Below, in pieces: positions 33,301 through 44,200 of a stretch of DNA of 64,000 bases. The stretch comes from Serinus canaria (Eukaryota; Chordata; Aves; Passeriformes; Fringillidae), in NCBI RefSeq assembly GCF_022539315.1, contig NC_066333.1, forward strand, positions 14,075,501 to 14,139,500, read 5' to 3'. The position numbers were made by a program, and so were the translations under genes. The notes under the pieces are model-generated. The model made no database searches. It was not told the DNA's origin and saw only the letters and a program-made list of their open reading frames with translations. Each line of letters starts with the position of its first letter. Position 1 is the first letter of the stretch.

Positions 33301-33487
33301 GCTGCTGCCGCCGCCGCGGCCCTGCCCGAGCCGTGAGGGCGGGCGCGCTCCGTCCGCGGCACCGGCCGGGCCTCTGCGGCTCCGCCGGGGCAGCGCGTCG
33401 GGACGCGGGGCAGCATCCCGGGCGCCGGGCTCTTCCGGTGGAGCGGCGGCGGGTCCCGGCAGCGGGTCCCGGCGGCGGCGCGGAGCG
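33290..33487 (+). other. SPATA2: Probable SPATA2 non-coding first exon
   Basis: CpG-rich sequence downstream of the ETS motif with a fitting splice donor, GGAGCG|GTGAGG, after 33,487. A pyrimidine-rich acceptor lies just before the first coding exon (ending at 35,768 or 35,780). The true 5' end and donor choice are inferred. Confidence 0.45.
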
Positions 33488-35768
33488 GTGAGGGACGGGA
33501 CAGGCCGCGGAGCGGGGGCTTACCCCCGGCGGGTGGGCGGTCGGGCGGCGTGGTCGCGGCACAGCGGGGACGGCGGGGCGGCCGGGGGCGGCGGGCGCTC
33601 CCGGGGCCGGTGACGCCGCGGAGGCCCAGGCGGTGCCCGGGGCTCCTCGCCCCGGCTCTGCAACAAGTGTCCCGGGCACGGAGCGGCCCCGGGCACGGAG
33701 CGGCCCCGGGCGGGCGCCAGGCGGGCGGGGGTCCCCGGGCTGCCCGCGCTCGGCGCCGCTCCTGCGCCGCTCGCAGTCGCCGTGTCCGGGAGCCGTTCGG
33801 CCGTTCGGGGCCCCGGGCGCGGCGGGAACGGCTGAGCTGCGGGCGGAGGACGCACCGTAGGAGCAGGGCGGGTTTGCCCTGTTGTGCCCTGCTGCTGCCC
33901 AGGGTTTTGTACAACCCTGCGGTCAGAGCAGTCGGTTCTCTCGGGAGAGGTTTGGCCCTGGACATGGTTAGAAACGTTCTCTTATCTCAACAGCCGGCAC
34001 TGGACTCGGATCAGTTTCTGTTCTCACAGCTCCGGGAAACGTTGGCCTTTGGCGTGAGCACCTTGCGGCAAAGCAGCCTTGTTCCTCTGTGCGTTCTGCC
34101 AGCCGGGGAGCTGCTGAAACCTATATTTATCCGTGCCTGCTCACATCGTGAGCTCTCCAGAGCCTGTAACCATGGATGTTGCTGCTGGGTGGGCTGCCGG
34201 CACGGGGAGGCCGTGCTGCCCGCGGCTCTGTGCTGGAGCAGCTCTGGCAGGGCTGCCAGGCTGTGCTCTGGCACAGTGTGCTGTGCCCTGGCTGGGGTGG
34301 CAGGCACGGGGCACAGTCAGGGCTGGCAGGGCTCTGGGAGCCTCGATGACAGCTGGGGCTCGCTGACCCTGCTGTGCCTCACGTGTGGCCAGGAGCTGTG
34401 TTTGGTGGCTGTTGGCAGTGGGGATGGCAGGGCTGTGGTGCTGAATGCAGCTCTTGCCAGCACAGGATCACTCCGTGTCCTGGGGGTGTTCTGCTGACGT
34501 GCCAGACAAAGATCTCTCTCTGCAGTTCTCGTGTGCAGCTCTTCTTGCCAAGGAACAGGCTCTGCTGTCTTTGTCCACAGACTTCATCCTGCACAACTTG
34601 CGGAGGAACGTGGGGAGGGAAGGGACTGCTCCTGGCCCTTATGCTCAGATGTTAATTTAGCACTCCACATTTCCTGTGATTCACAGCCTGTCTCTTGACA
34701 GGAGCGCGTGTGCCATGGAGGAGAAGCAGAACTGCTACTTAACTTTCCCCACACGGGGCTGGCACTGAGCACAGCCTTTCATCAAGGAATGTTAACTGCC
34801 AGGCTGCTGATTTTGTTGTTTGTTTCCCTGGCCTCTTGGTTGTTGGTGTTTTGTGTTTTGGTTCCTTCAGTTAGGAAGTTATTTTCCTCTAACACGAGTG
34901 GTGATCGGTGTTCCAGCAGCTGCAGTTAATAGTGGGTGAAGAGTCTTTTCTGACATGCTGTTTGAGACTGACTACATCTGAAACAGAGCACTGAATTCTC
35001 CCAACTCCTCTCCCCTCAGGTCAAGAGCTGGTTTGTCTTTTCATGTAGTAAACAAAGCCTGTGGTGTGCTTTGTGATCACAGGTTGAGGCATTGCAGGAG
35101 GAGTCTGTTGGCCTGTGAATTACCTTGCTTCTGGTAAAGCAGCATTTGGGAGATTCTTTTGTCACCAGCTATTTCAGCTCTGTGCTTGAGCTCAGTGCTC
35201 TGGAAATGCAGATCAGTAAAGCCATAAAAACAACCATCCCTGCAAACAGAACCATACCTGACAGAAGCACAGAAATGGTTTTACTCAGTTCCCATAACGC
35301 AGCTGAAGGGGGCAGGTGTTTCTTTCTTGCTGAAAAGATCCCAGTGGTGTTTGCAGCTGCCAGCTTTCAGCTGGAATTTGGGCTGTGGCTTGCAGCAGGT
35401 GGGAGTGGGTCCTGAGAGGTGGCTGCAGAGCGGCCCCAGCTGCACTGGGGTACCAGCAGGAGGAATGTCAGTGAAAATGTTAGCAATCAAAAGGCAAAGT
35501 CAATAAACCTGCTCAGCCTAGGGACAGTCCTGTGCCACAAGAGGCGAGGGGGAAAAGCAGATGCTTTCACAAAATGGGCAGGGACCTGGAAAATGGGTGG
35601 GGAATGGTGTTGGAAAGCAGGACAGTGGCATTTCTGTGGCTCCTGTGCCTTTTCAGAGTCCTGCAGAGGCTGTGAGGGAGCTGCAGCTCTGTGACCGTGT
35701 TACAGAGCCCCAAGGGGCAGGGCATGTCTGGGGTGTGTGCACCTGGCATGACTTGTGTTTGTTTTCAG
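33488..35768 (+). other. SPATA2: SPATA2 intron 1 (inferred)
   Basis: The GC-rich 5' part is the rest of the CpG island; the remainder is ordinary sequence without repeats or frames of interest. Open frames across 33.55-34.5 kb lack any known domain and start inside the island. Confidence 0.45.
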
Positions 35769-35888
35769 TTTTTATTCCAGGCCAGTTGCCATTGCTGAAG
35801 ATTCCTAACACCAGATACCCAACCCACTGCCAAATAACCATGAACGAGAGGAGGTAGCTGCCCCCAGCGGAGGGAAAATCTGATTTCA

Positions 35889-36206
35889 ATGGATACAAAA
35901 TATAAAGACGATTTATTTAGGAAGTATGTACAGTTCCACGAATGCAAACTGAATGCCTCTGACAACAAGCAGCGTCCTATTAACGATGAGTACTTGCGAG
36001 TGGCAGCAGCAGCCTTACTTTGCCTTCCCAAAATTGATCCCTTTTATAGATTCCGGTTGATAAAATTTTACGAGATGGCTGAAAACTCACTGAGATCTGT
36101 GAAATCCTCAAGTTTACATTGTCTCCATAGTGCATTCAACATGCTTGAGACAGTTGGGATTAATCTCTTTCTGTACCCCTGGAAAAAGGAGTTCAAAAAC
36201 ATTAAG
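35889..36206 (+). CDS. SPATA2: SPATA2 coding exon 1 (N-terminal half of PUB domain)
   Basis: Starts [18 protein letters not shown] and ends [12 protein letters not shown]. Donor ATTAAG|GTAAGA. The exon probably begins 108 or 120 bases earlier at a CAG acceptor in a T-rich tract. Confidence 0.93.
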
Positions 36207-38754
36207 GTAAGACTTTTTTATGTAGCCAGAGTGAGAACATGATTTATTTTTCTTTCTGTTAATGCATTTAATTTGTTTCCTTTAAAGTCTTCTCTTTTTT
36301 TTTTCCATTTATAGCATTTTATATATATATATATTACAGTAGGTAAACAGAAGCTATAGGCAAGTTCCTGTGTAAAATAAGAGAAGTTTGAGACATGAGA
36401 ATATCTGATGAGAGTATCCCAGAGCAGAAGTACAAGCACTTTCTGCAATTAGAGTGTGTATAAAGTAGGAGAAGAACTTATTTAAGGTTGTTGTTCATGG
36501 GGAGGCTTTCACTGTGGTGAGTGGTCAAGCTGGATTTGAGCTGACTGAGTTTGATTTGTCTTGCCACAGCTGTTAGTGGACACAAGTATTAAACCCAGGG
36601 CATGTGTTCAAGTGGGTGCTTTGCTGAGGTTCCCACAAGTTGTATGATAATGGTGAAGGAACTGCAAAGGGGTTGTTTTCAGAGTAACTTTGATCTGCTT
36701 GTCAGTGCTCAGTTCCTGATGTTTTGATTTTAAGGTGCTTTCAAATGTATCTACCCAAGGCAGGTTCCCAGAGGGAAAAGTGGGATCTCACTGCTGGTAT
36801 TGGGTGCTGCAGTTGAGTTTTGTGTTTTATCTTTTGCCTGTGGTGGGCAGACTGCTCCTGCCTGCATTCAGAACAGGCTGGACTGGGCTAAGCATATTCC
36901 TCAGGTGTGCCAGATGCTGAGGGGATTTCAGCTTGCAGAAACTCATGTCTCTGCTTTTGGGGCTCTTTTAGTGGAAGTTTAAAAATTAAATTAAATAAAA
37001 CTAACGTTTGAAACTGCATAGTACCAGTACACAAAGAAGGGTGCACCTCAAGCATGTTTAAAGCTGAATTGGACTTCGGCACTCCTGCAGTAATTCTGAG
37101 TTCCTGTTAGCTCCAGCTTGTCCCTGCGTGGGGTAGTTCCCAAATCCTGGCCATTTTGCCTTTCATGGTAGACTTTTGTAAATTCAAACGTGTCTGGTAT
37201 GGATTAAAGTAAACGTCAGTGCAGAGCAGAGTGATTTAAATCACCAGGGAGGACATTATGCTAATCAGGATTTTAAATTGAATGAAAACTCTCCTACTTT
37301 GAATTTCCCTCATGTGGAATTTCCATCTGCTGAGCAGGAGGGATGCAGAAATGGAGCTCATCTTGCCAAGGCAGTTGCATGTGTTCAGAGTCGTTATTGT
37401 TGTATTTAATTATATGGTCTCTGTCGCTGAATTATCTGAGCATCTCGTCCACCACTGAATTTGTAACCTAGTTTTCCTTTTATTCCCCCGGGCCCCTCAG
37501 ACCTACACTGGACCCTTTGTTTATTATGTGAAGTCTGCTCTAACGGAAGATGACGTGAGGCAGATTCTGAACTACATGGGCTACGTCCAGGAACTGGGAA
37601 CAACGTTTAAGCTCAAAGAGCAGGTCGACGCCATTCAGGTGAAAATGATTTCCTTTGAGCTCTTCCTGGCCAAAGTGGAATGTGAGCAGCTTCTGGAGAT
37701 CCACCTGCAGGTGAAGGACAAGGGTTATTCCGAGGTGGATGTCGTCCAGGAGCGCAAGAGCAGCAGCGAGGACGTGCGGGGCTGCTCGGAGGCCATGCGG
37801 CGGCGCCTGGAGTGCAAGGAGAGCCTCAACACGTCCATGGCGCGCATGGTGCTCCAGAAATCCGCCAGCGAGCGCGCCTCCAAGGACTACTACAAGCCAA
37901 AGGTCAGCAAGCCTTCCAAGTCAGTGGATGCGTATGACAGCTACTGGGAGAGTAAGAAACCGCCTCTGATGAGCTCGCTGAGCCTCAGGAAGGAGCCGAT
38001 TTTGGTCGATGCGGAAGATGACATTAAAGATGAAATCATCCGTCCCTCGCCCTCTCTGCTGACCATGTCCAGCTCCCCACACGGCTGTTCAGATGAATAC
38101 TTGCCAACTCCCTCTCATCACAATGGCATGCTAAGAACAAATGTCCCTTACAGCTCCTATTTTTCTGCTCAAGAGGACTTAGATTTATATACTGACCCTG
38201 ATTCTAGAAGCGTGTTAAATTTTAAAAGACAAGATGCTATTAAGCCTGATGTATGGCTGTTAAAAAGCGATGCCAACCCTGTTTACCACAAACGCACCCA
38301 CCTAGCCAAAGAGACAGCTTCCTCCAAGTGCCAGAACTGTGGCATACCCTGTGGCGCTTCTGTCTGCCAGAAGTGTGACAGCCTGTTCGGCTCGAGGCAG
38401 GAGTACCCGGCCGTGAAGCAGAGCTCCTACTCCATCAAAGCCCTCCCGAGCGATGGCTTGTCTCCTGCCTCGGCTCTGAGGGAGAAATCTCAGTACACGG
38501 CACAGACTCAGAGCCAAGACAGAGCTGCTCAGTTTGGTTCCAAGCCCAAGCCTTCGGGCTCCTCGCGCTGCGGCTTCTGCAACCGCTCGGGAGCGGCCAA
38601 CACGTGCACCTTCTGCTCCAAGGTCTCGTGTGACTCCTGCCTCAGCGCCTACTACTACGACCCCTGCTGCAGGAAGAGCGACCTGCACAGGTTCCTGCCC
38701 AACAACCAGCTGAACTACAAATCATCCCAGCTGTCCCACGTGGTTTACAGATAG
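35889..38754 (+). CDS. SPATA2: SPATA2, CYLD-HOIP bridging adaptor (2 coding exons, 523 aa)
   Basis: Coding exons 35,889-36,206 and 37,501-38,754 join in phase 0. The protein aligns along its length with human SPATA2 (520 aa). SPATA2 links the deubiquitinase CYLD to HOIP in the linear-ubiquitin complex (LUBAC) and so tunes TNF and NF-kB signalling and necroptosis. The N-terminal PUB domain (about 10-215) binds the CYLD USP domain. The acidic [11 protein letters not shown] stretch, with Tyr336, matches the PUB-interacting motif that contacts HOIP (Tyr338 in human). C-terminal Cys pairs (about 384-399 and 464-496) form zinc-finger-like modules ending [13 protein letters not shown]. Human has a short extra N-terminal segment before MDTK; no in-frame equivalent is seen here, so ATG 35,889 is the start. 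Confidence 0.94.
37501..38754 (+). CDS. SPATA2: SPATA2 coding exon 2 (PUB end, PIM, zinc-finger-like C-terminus)
   Basis: Acceptor GGCCCCTCAG|ACCTACACT, phase 0. It begins [12 protein letters not shown] and carries [18 protein letters not shown] residues, the [11 protein letters not shown] segment, the PIM and the Cys-rich end, with stop TAG. A central AT-richer part (38.1-38.3 kb) is flanked by GC-rich codons. Confidence 0.94.
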   Translation, partial: TYTGPFVYYVKSALTEDDVRQILNYMGYVQELGTTFKLKEQVDAIQVKMISFELFLAKVECEQLLEIHLQVKDKGYSEVDVVQERKSSSEDVRGCSEAMRRRLECKESLNTSMARMVLQKSASERASKDYYKPKVSKPSKSVDAYDSYWESKKPPLMSSLSLRKEPILVDAEDDIKDEIIRPSPSLLTMSSSPHGCSDEYLPTPSHHNGMLRTNVPYSSYFSAQEDLDLYTDPDSRSVLNFKRQDAIKPDVWLLKSDANPVYHKRTHLAKETASSKCQNCGIPCGASVCQKCDSLFGSRQEYPAVKQSSYSIKALPSDGLSPASALREKSQYTAQTQSQDRAAQFGSKPKPSGSSRCGFCNRSGAANTCTFCSKVSCDSCLSAYYYDPCCRKSDLHRFLPNNQLNYKSSQLSHVVYR

Positions 38755-39578
38755 ACTGGAAGAGTCTGTTTGGGAAGGGAAGGGAAGGGGGAGAGGAAAG
38801 GGCTATCCTAACTAATGTTCTGACTCCACACTGACCTCTTGCCAAAATCACATGTCCAGATATTTGGAACCATGGTTCAGTGATCAGGTGCCAGTTCTTG
38901 ATTTTTGTGGCTTCACAGATGCTGCAGATCCATTAGATTTCATGCTGCTATAATTTAGATAACTCCTAAATGAGCATTGCTTTTTAACTTACATGGGGGA
39001 GAAGAGCACATTTTTCCTTAAAACTTGGCAGCTGTTGTATTTTTAAAAAGTGACATCATACCTTCCTATTATATCATATCTTGCCCAAATAAAACCAGGC
39101 AGTATTTGAAAATAAGATCTGAGAATTAAGATTCTCGTTTTCTATGAGTGATGAAACCACTGCCAGTTCTTGACAAAGTATGACTTCAAAATGTGCAGGA
39201 AATATGAGAATGGCTTGTTTTGCCAACAAGGACTATTTTTTGATGTGTGTCTGCATTTCTTGATCTCCAAAATGCAAACACCGTGACCTTTCTTCCTTTT
39301 GTCTTTGTTTCCTCCTTCTCCCCTTCTCTCCTGGTTGTTTATCTCGAGCTTATATAACCTGAATCTGGACAATATGTGCTTTATTTTCCAGTGTTGCCAA
39401 TATCATCCTTCTGGGTTTCGTTGTATGGTGTTTTAAAGAGGTGATCTTGTATCTGTGTCACTCAGATGATGCCTGGAGTTTTGTCCTCTCAGATGAGTGT
39501 CCATTTTCTTTCTGTTGCACATGGTTTAAGTACTGTTCTTTGTACTGTAAATAGGTGATTTGGAAACAGTTTATTTTT

Positions 39579-39584
39579 AATAAA
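39579..39584 (+). terminator. Polyadenylation signal, proximal SPATA2
   Basis: AATAAA about 825 bases after the SPATA2 stop, in a U-rich context and followed by GT-containing sequence. Confidence 0.55.
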
Positions 39585-41242
39585 TATTTAATATGTTGAG
39601 TTCTTAAAAGTGGTAGAATCATTATAACTATGAAGTCTCTCTGGGTTATTTGTTCAGGTGACTTTTTGTTTTTCCTTGTACTGTATTTCATAGCTTATTT
39701 TAGCCACTGTGGCAAAATGATGTTCTTGGCTCTGATCAATTCTTGGGTTTTAATCTGACTTTTTTTTTTTCCTCTGATAAGGCTGGCGCTCATCTGAGTG
39801 GAGTCTTGTCTAAGAATTGCAGGATTTTGCTCTCAGTGCACGCTTTTTCTTTGTGGTTATGGAAATTGTAAGTATCAGTGTTCTGCTTGCTCCCAAATTC
39901 ACTGCCAGTCTGTCTGTAGTGTAGTCCAGCAAGTAAAGCACTGGCCTGGTTAAAAATCAGAGCTCATTTGTGACTCCTGTTCAAGTGAACCCATCGGTTA
40001 CAGATGTGAATCAGATGATGACCTTTGTCTCTTGCTATAGCACTTGGGAACCCTGGCTGAGAGCCAGGACTCCCTTGTGTTGGGCTCTGTACAGTTTGAC
40101 CCCCAACCACCACCTGGTTATGAATAGACTTTAGTTTTTTATTAAAAGAAAACCCATAAGAATCCTAACTCCCTTATTCCAACTATAGCTAGTTAGCACA
40201 AAGTATCAGGCAATCTAATCTGATGTGCGGAATTAAATGTGTTTAAAATATCTGTAAAGAACTCTAGCTGAAATGTAAACTGTAGTCCACTTTGCACTGA
40301 AATTATTCACTTTGGGGTTTTTAATCACTGTTAGAGTCTAGGCTTCTCAACTTCAATGTCCATCACTCCCTGTGTGACAGGAACATGCATGAATGATCGT
40401 TTGTCTTACATTTTTTGGGGTGGGAGGGCTTCAGGTAGGTAGAGGGGAAAATTACATAGGCTAGTGTTGTAAAATAGCTAAAATAATTTAGCCATAACTG
40501 GGTGTCAGAAGCATTATGGAAATAAGATGAAACCTGGGTCTTACAGAGGGTTGAGAACAAAAAGTTACTGTCCAGTTTGCACTAAGAAACAAAGTGAGCA
40601 AAGTGTGTTTAACAATCAGGGAAATTCTGAATCAAGGGACTGCAGCTGAGCGTAATGTCAAGGGCAAGTACTGCCCTGCTGACCCTGAGGGTTGGGTGAA
40701 TATTGTATAAGTGAACGATTTTAAGGTTTTCAATCTTGTATGTTTTTTATAAATATATATATATATATAAATATGACACAAATGTAGATACATTATGTAT
40801 ATAGTGAAGAATTTAAAAACAATTTTACTATTAAAATGCAGTCTAAGGGTGGTTTTAATTTTGGTGGTTATTTGGGTTTTGTTCACCTTCTGCAGTTTCA
40901 TGCCTGTTTGGCTGCTCTACAGTGTATCTTCTAGTTCACCAGTTCAATTTCCATATGGCTCCTCACACTACAGTGAATAACTAAAACTGTGATGCCACGT
41001 AATTTTTATGGTGACCAGGGCAGGGGCTATACCTGCTCTGAAAAAGAGAAGTCCTCTGTATATATGTCATGGAATCCTGTAGTACAAGCCTGTGTTGAAT
41101 TGAAGTGATACCATGCTCTATTTTTGTGTATCTTACTGTATGAGGTTGCTGTGATTGATACAGTAAAATATATGCGAATTTAAAATGCAGGTGTTTCGCA
41201 TCTGATTTGTTTAAATTAATTTATGTTTTGAAGGAATTTAAA

Positions 41243-41248
41243 AATAAA
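41243..41248 (+). terminator. Polyadenylation signal, distal SPATA2
   Basis: AATAAA in an A-rich context about 2.5 kb after the stop. It is an alternative end; its use is not shown by the sequence. Confidence 0.35.
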
Positions 41249-41265
41249 GAGGCCTTTAAGAAAAG

Positions 41266-44200
41266 GCTTCACTCTATTCTTAAAGTGGCGTGTGCATGTA
41301 GCTGTCTGTTCCCAGGTGCGTTTGCATGCCGTGAGCCGCTGCTTGCAGGGTCTGTTCATGCGGGGCTGCTGAGACAAATCCCCCCTTGGTTTGCAGCCTG
41401 AGCAGCATGACTCAGTGCTCATGGAGCATGTGAGCTGCTCTGGCAGCAGTCTGCAGCAGGCTCAGGTGGGGTGGCAGCAGGTTCTGGGCCATGTGGAGCT
41501 CTCTTTGTGGATCCCAGCCTTGGCTCTCCGTAGCGTTTGCCTGACGAGCTTCCCGAGCGAAGCTGCATCTCCCAGAAGATGTGTGATGCTGCTGAGGTAC
41601 ATTTTGGCACTTGAATTGGGCCTTCTGGCTCCTTTTGCATCCTGCTAGCTCTGGAGCAGGAGAACTCCTCAAGTTCCAAACGAAATAATTCCTTTTGTTT
41701 GCTCCTTGTGTTAAAAAGCATGTCAGGTGAATGCTGAAGTGCCCATTCTATGAGTGTTTCATGGTTGCTGGAAGTACCAGGGAGGATTATAAAAATCAAG
41801 CTCCAGGTAACAAAAATGTTCTTGCAGGAAATCTTGCCTCACACCGTGATGCTTCTTGAGCTGACATATTTCTGGTGCATACAAAACAAGCCTGTAAGCT
41901 GTCTTGCTGCCTGGCATCTCTGATTACAGACCTCTAAGCTTGTTTGCTGCTTTGGCTTTCAACAGAAGCTTAAAGGTTCCATACACGGTTAAGTAGTTTA
42001 GACTTGATTTGAACTGACAGCTCCTTAAAGTTATTTTCTGGAAGATGACTGTAGGTTACAAGCATTTAGTACACATTGCTAACTATGCTGTAGAATGTTT
42101 TTAGGGGAAGAGATTCACCTTTCCAGTATTTGTTTAAAAACAGGAGCTAATCTGAGCATGGTAATAATTAATACACTGCCAGAGCGACTGGGAGAAAAGC
42201 AGGAGGTGACTTTTGATGTACCTGGTTTGGCTCTGAAATCAGAGTGAATTAGGCCTTCCAGCATGATCATTACCATGGTATCTCAGCAGCAACTGGGTTG
42301 GGCTGCGAATGTCCCTGTTTGTTATTTCTGAAGGGTGTTCTGTGATTCCTTCTGAAAATCATGGGCTGTGGCTGTGTTTGTCCAAGACTGTAAGTACTTT
42401 TCTTTTTTACAGTTGATCATATTCCCCTGGGAAAGGTTTTCTGTAACTAGTCTTGCCAGTCTGAAAATGTAGGGGCATGGGATCAGTAACTGAGGCGGTT
42501 TGTGGTTTTGCACTCCTGCACCCCGCTGTGCAAAACCAACTTGGGGCAATGTGGAAATGAAGAGGATGCAGCACATCTTAGAGTGCTGGGAGGAAGGCAG
42601 AGGGTTAAGGCCCTTGATGAGACAGCAGCTCCTTTGCCTCCCAAACCCTGCAGAAAGCCACAGAACAGGCTGCTCCACACGAGGAGAGGGTAGGAAAGCC
42701 AGGGAGCAGCTGCTGCACAGCTCTCGCTGTGTGTGCCGAGGGGCTGCTCCACGGGCACCAGGCTCTGCGCTGGCACAGCCGGGCACGGTTTGCTCTGGGG
42801 CTCTGTGGGCAGCCAGGGCTGCAGTCCCTGTGCCAGGGCAGCACCGGGCACCTGCCTGCCCCCAGCTCTGAGCCCGGCTCGGAGAGGCAGCTCTGCTCCC
42901 GGGCTCCTGTTGGAGCTGTGGCACGAGCGAGCTGTAAGCAGGGTTAGTGCTCAGAGTGGGCACTGCCTACTGCCCTCCTGCCACTGGGACAGGCTCTGGG
43001 AGCTCGGGCACGGGGGAGAGCTGTCCCTCTTTTGGAACCAGCTGCTTTGCTGCCCTGACCTCCGGAGGAGAAAGGATCTGCTGCCCATAGGAGATCCTGA
43101 AGGAGGGCAGAGGCTGCCCCTTGGCTCCTGCTATTCCCTAGGGTAGAGCTGCCCAGGCTTTTCCAGAGGCAGGCAGAATGATTCTGGCCCTGCAGCCACG
43201 GAACAGCAGGCTTGGGGGCTTTGCTCCCTGCTGCTCTGTGGGGTGCCCTGCTCCCCGTCCTCTCTGCTGGCAGCAGCAGCTCTGGCTCCTGCTGCTGTGG
43301 CTGAGCAGAGGGGCTGTGAAAGTCGTCTTGACACCCAGCAGCCTCCTGTGTCAGGCAGGGACTTGCAGTGAATGTGGAAAGGCTTTGTGCAGAAAAAAGG
43401 CAGACAGGTGGAAATGTTCCAGATAAAAATGAAACAACCTGCTCTGGCCCTGGTTTTTTTGGGTTTTTTTTTTGTTTTGTTTTTTTTTTTTTTTGTTTGT
43501 TTGTTTGTTTGGTTTGGGGTTTTTTTTGTTTTTTTGGTTTTTGGTTTTTTTTGGGGGGGGGTTTTGGTTTTTTTTTGTTGTTGTTTTTGTTTGTTTGTTT
43601 GTTTGTTTGTTTTTCCCTTGGCATCAAGAAGAAATTTCTTTTCTAGAATTCAGAGTTTGGGAGGCCCTGAAGTAATTTTGCAGGGAACTTTACATGAGGT
43701 TAGAGATTGCTTTAATTACTGATATTTCCTATTGATGAGATCTTTTCTGAGTGCTGCAAATCCTGAATGTGAATGATGGTGATTCTGGAGGTTTTGCTCA
43801 GGCTGGGCTTTATCATACACAGTTCCTGCTTTGAGATGAGGATGTGAAATACCTTCTGACTTGGGTAATAGCTCCCATTTGTTTTTCCTGTCTTATCTGG
43901 GCTTTGAGTTAACTCTGCACTGTGCAGGTCTCTGAAGATAGTGTCAGAGTTCCAAGGGCTGTAAGTGGTGCAGGAGCAGCCCTGGCAACTTGTGTGTGGC
44001 AGCTGCTTCTGCTGTTGTGGGTGTGGGGCTGTCATGCTTCCTGCTTTAGAAATCATCCTCATGATAGTCATACTGTTCTGAGATTTTTTATCATCAACCT
44101 GCTTTAAAAAAAGAAAAAGAAAAATCAACCCACAACTGCTCATCAACTCCTTAGAGAAAAATGCTGCTTTCTCCCAAAAGTAAGTAAAATCTGCTCTGTA

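Larger units (their letters stand above)
38755..41265 (+). other. SPATA2: SPATA2 3' UTR (extent inferred)
   Basis: AT-rich sequence after the stop. The first strong signal is AATAAA at 39,579-39,584, within a TTTTTAATAAATATTTAATA context. A second AATAAA at 41,243-41,248 would give a 2.5 kb UTR. A (GGGAA)n run lies at 38,776-38,796 and a (TA)n run near 40,756. Confidence 0.55.

Noticed and set aside
33550..34497. 315-codon frame downstream of the RNF114/SPATA2 promoter
   Set aside because: It lies in SPATA2 intron 1, starts within the CpG island and has low-complexity Arg/Gly/Ala content with no known domain.
43372..43722. Phe/Val-rich and Lys-rich frames that look like membrane or basic proteins
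   Set aside because: They are translations of the T/GTTT low-complexity tract.
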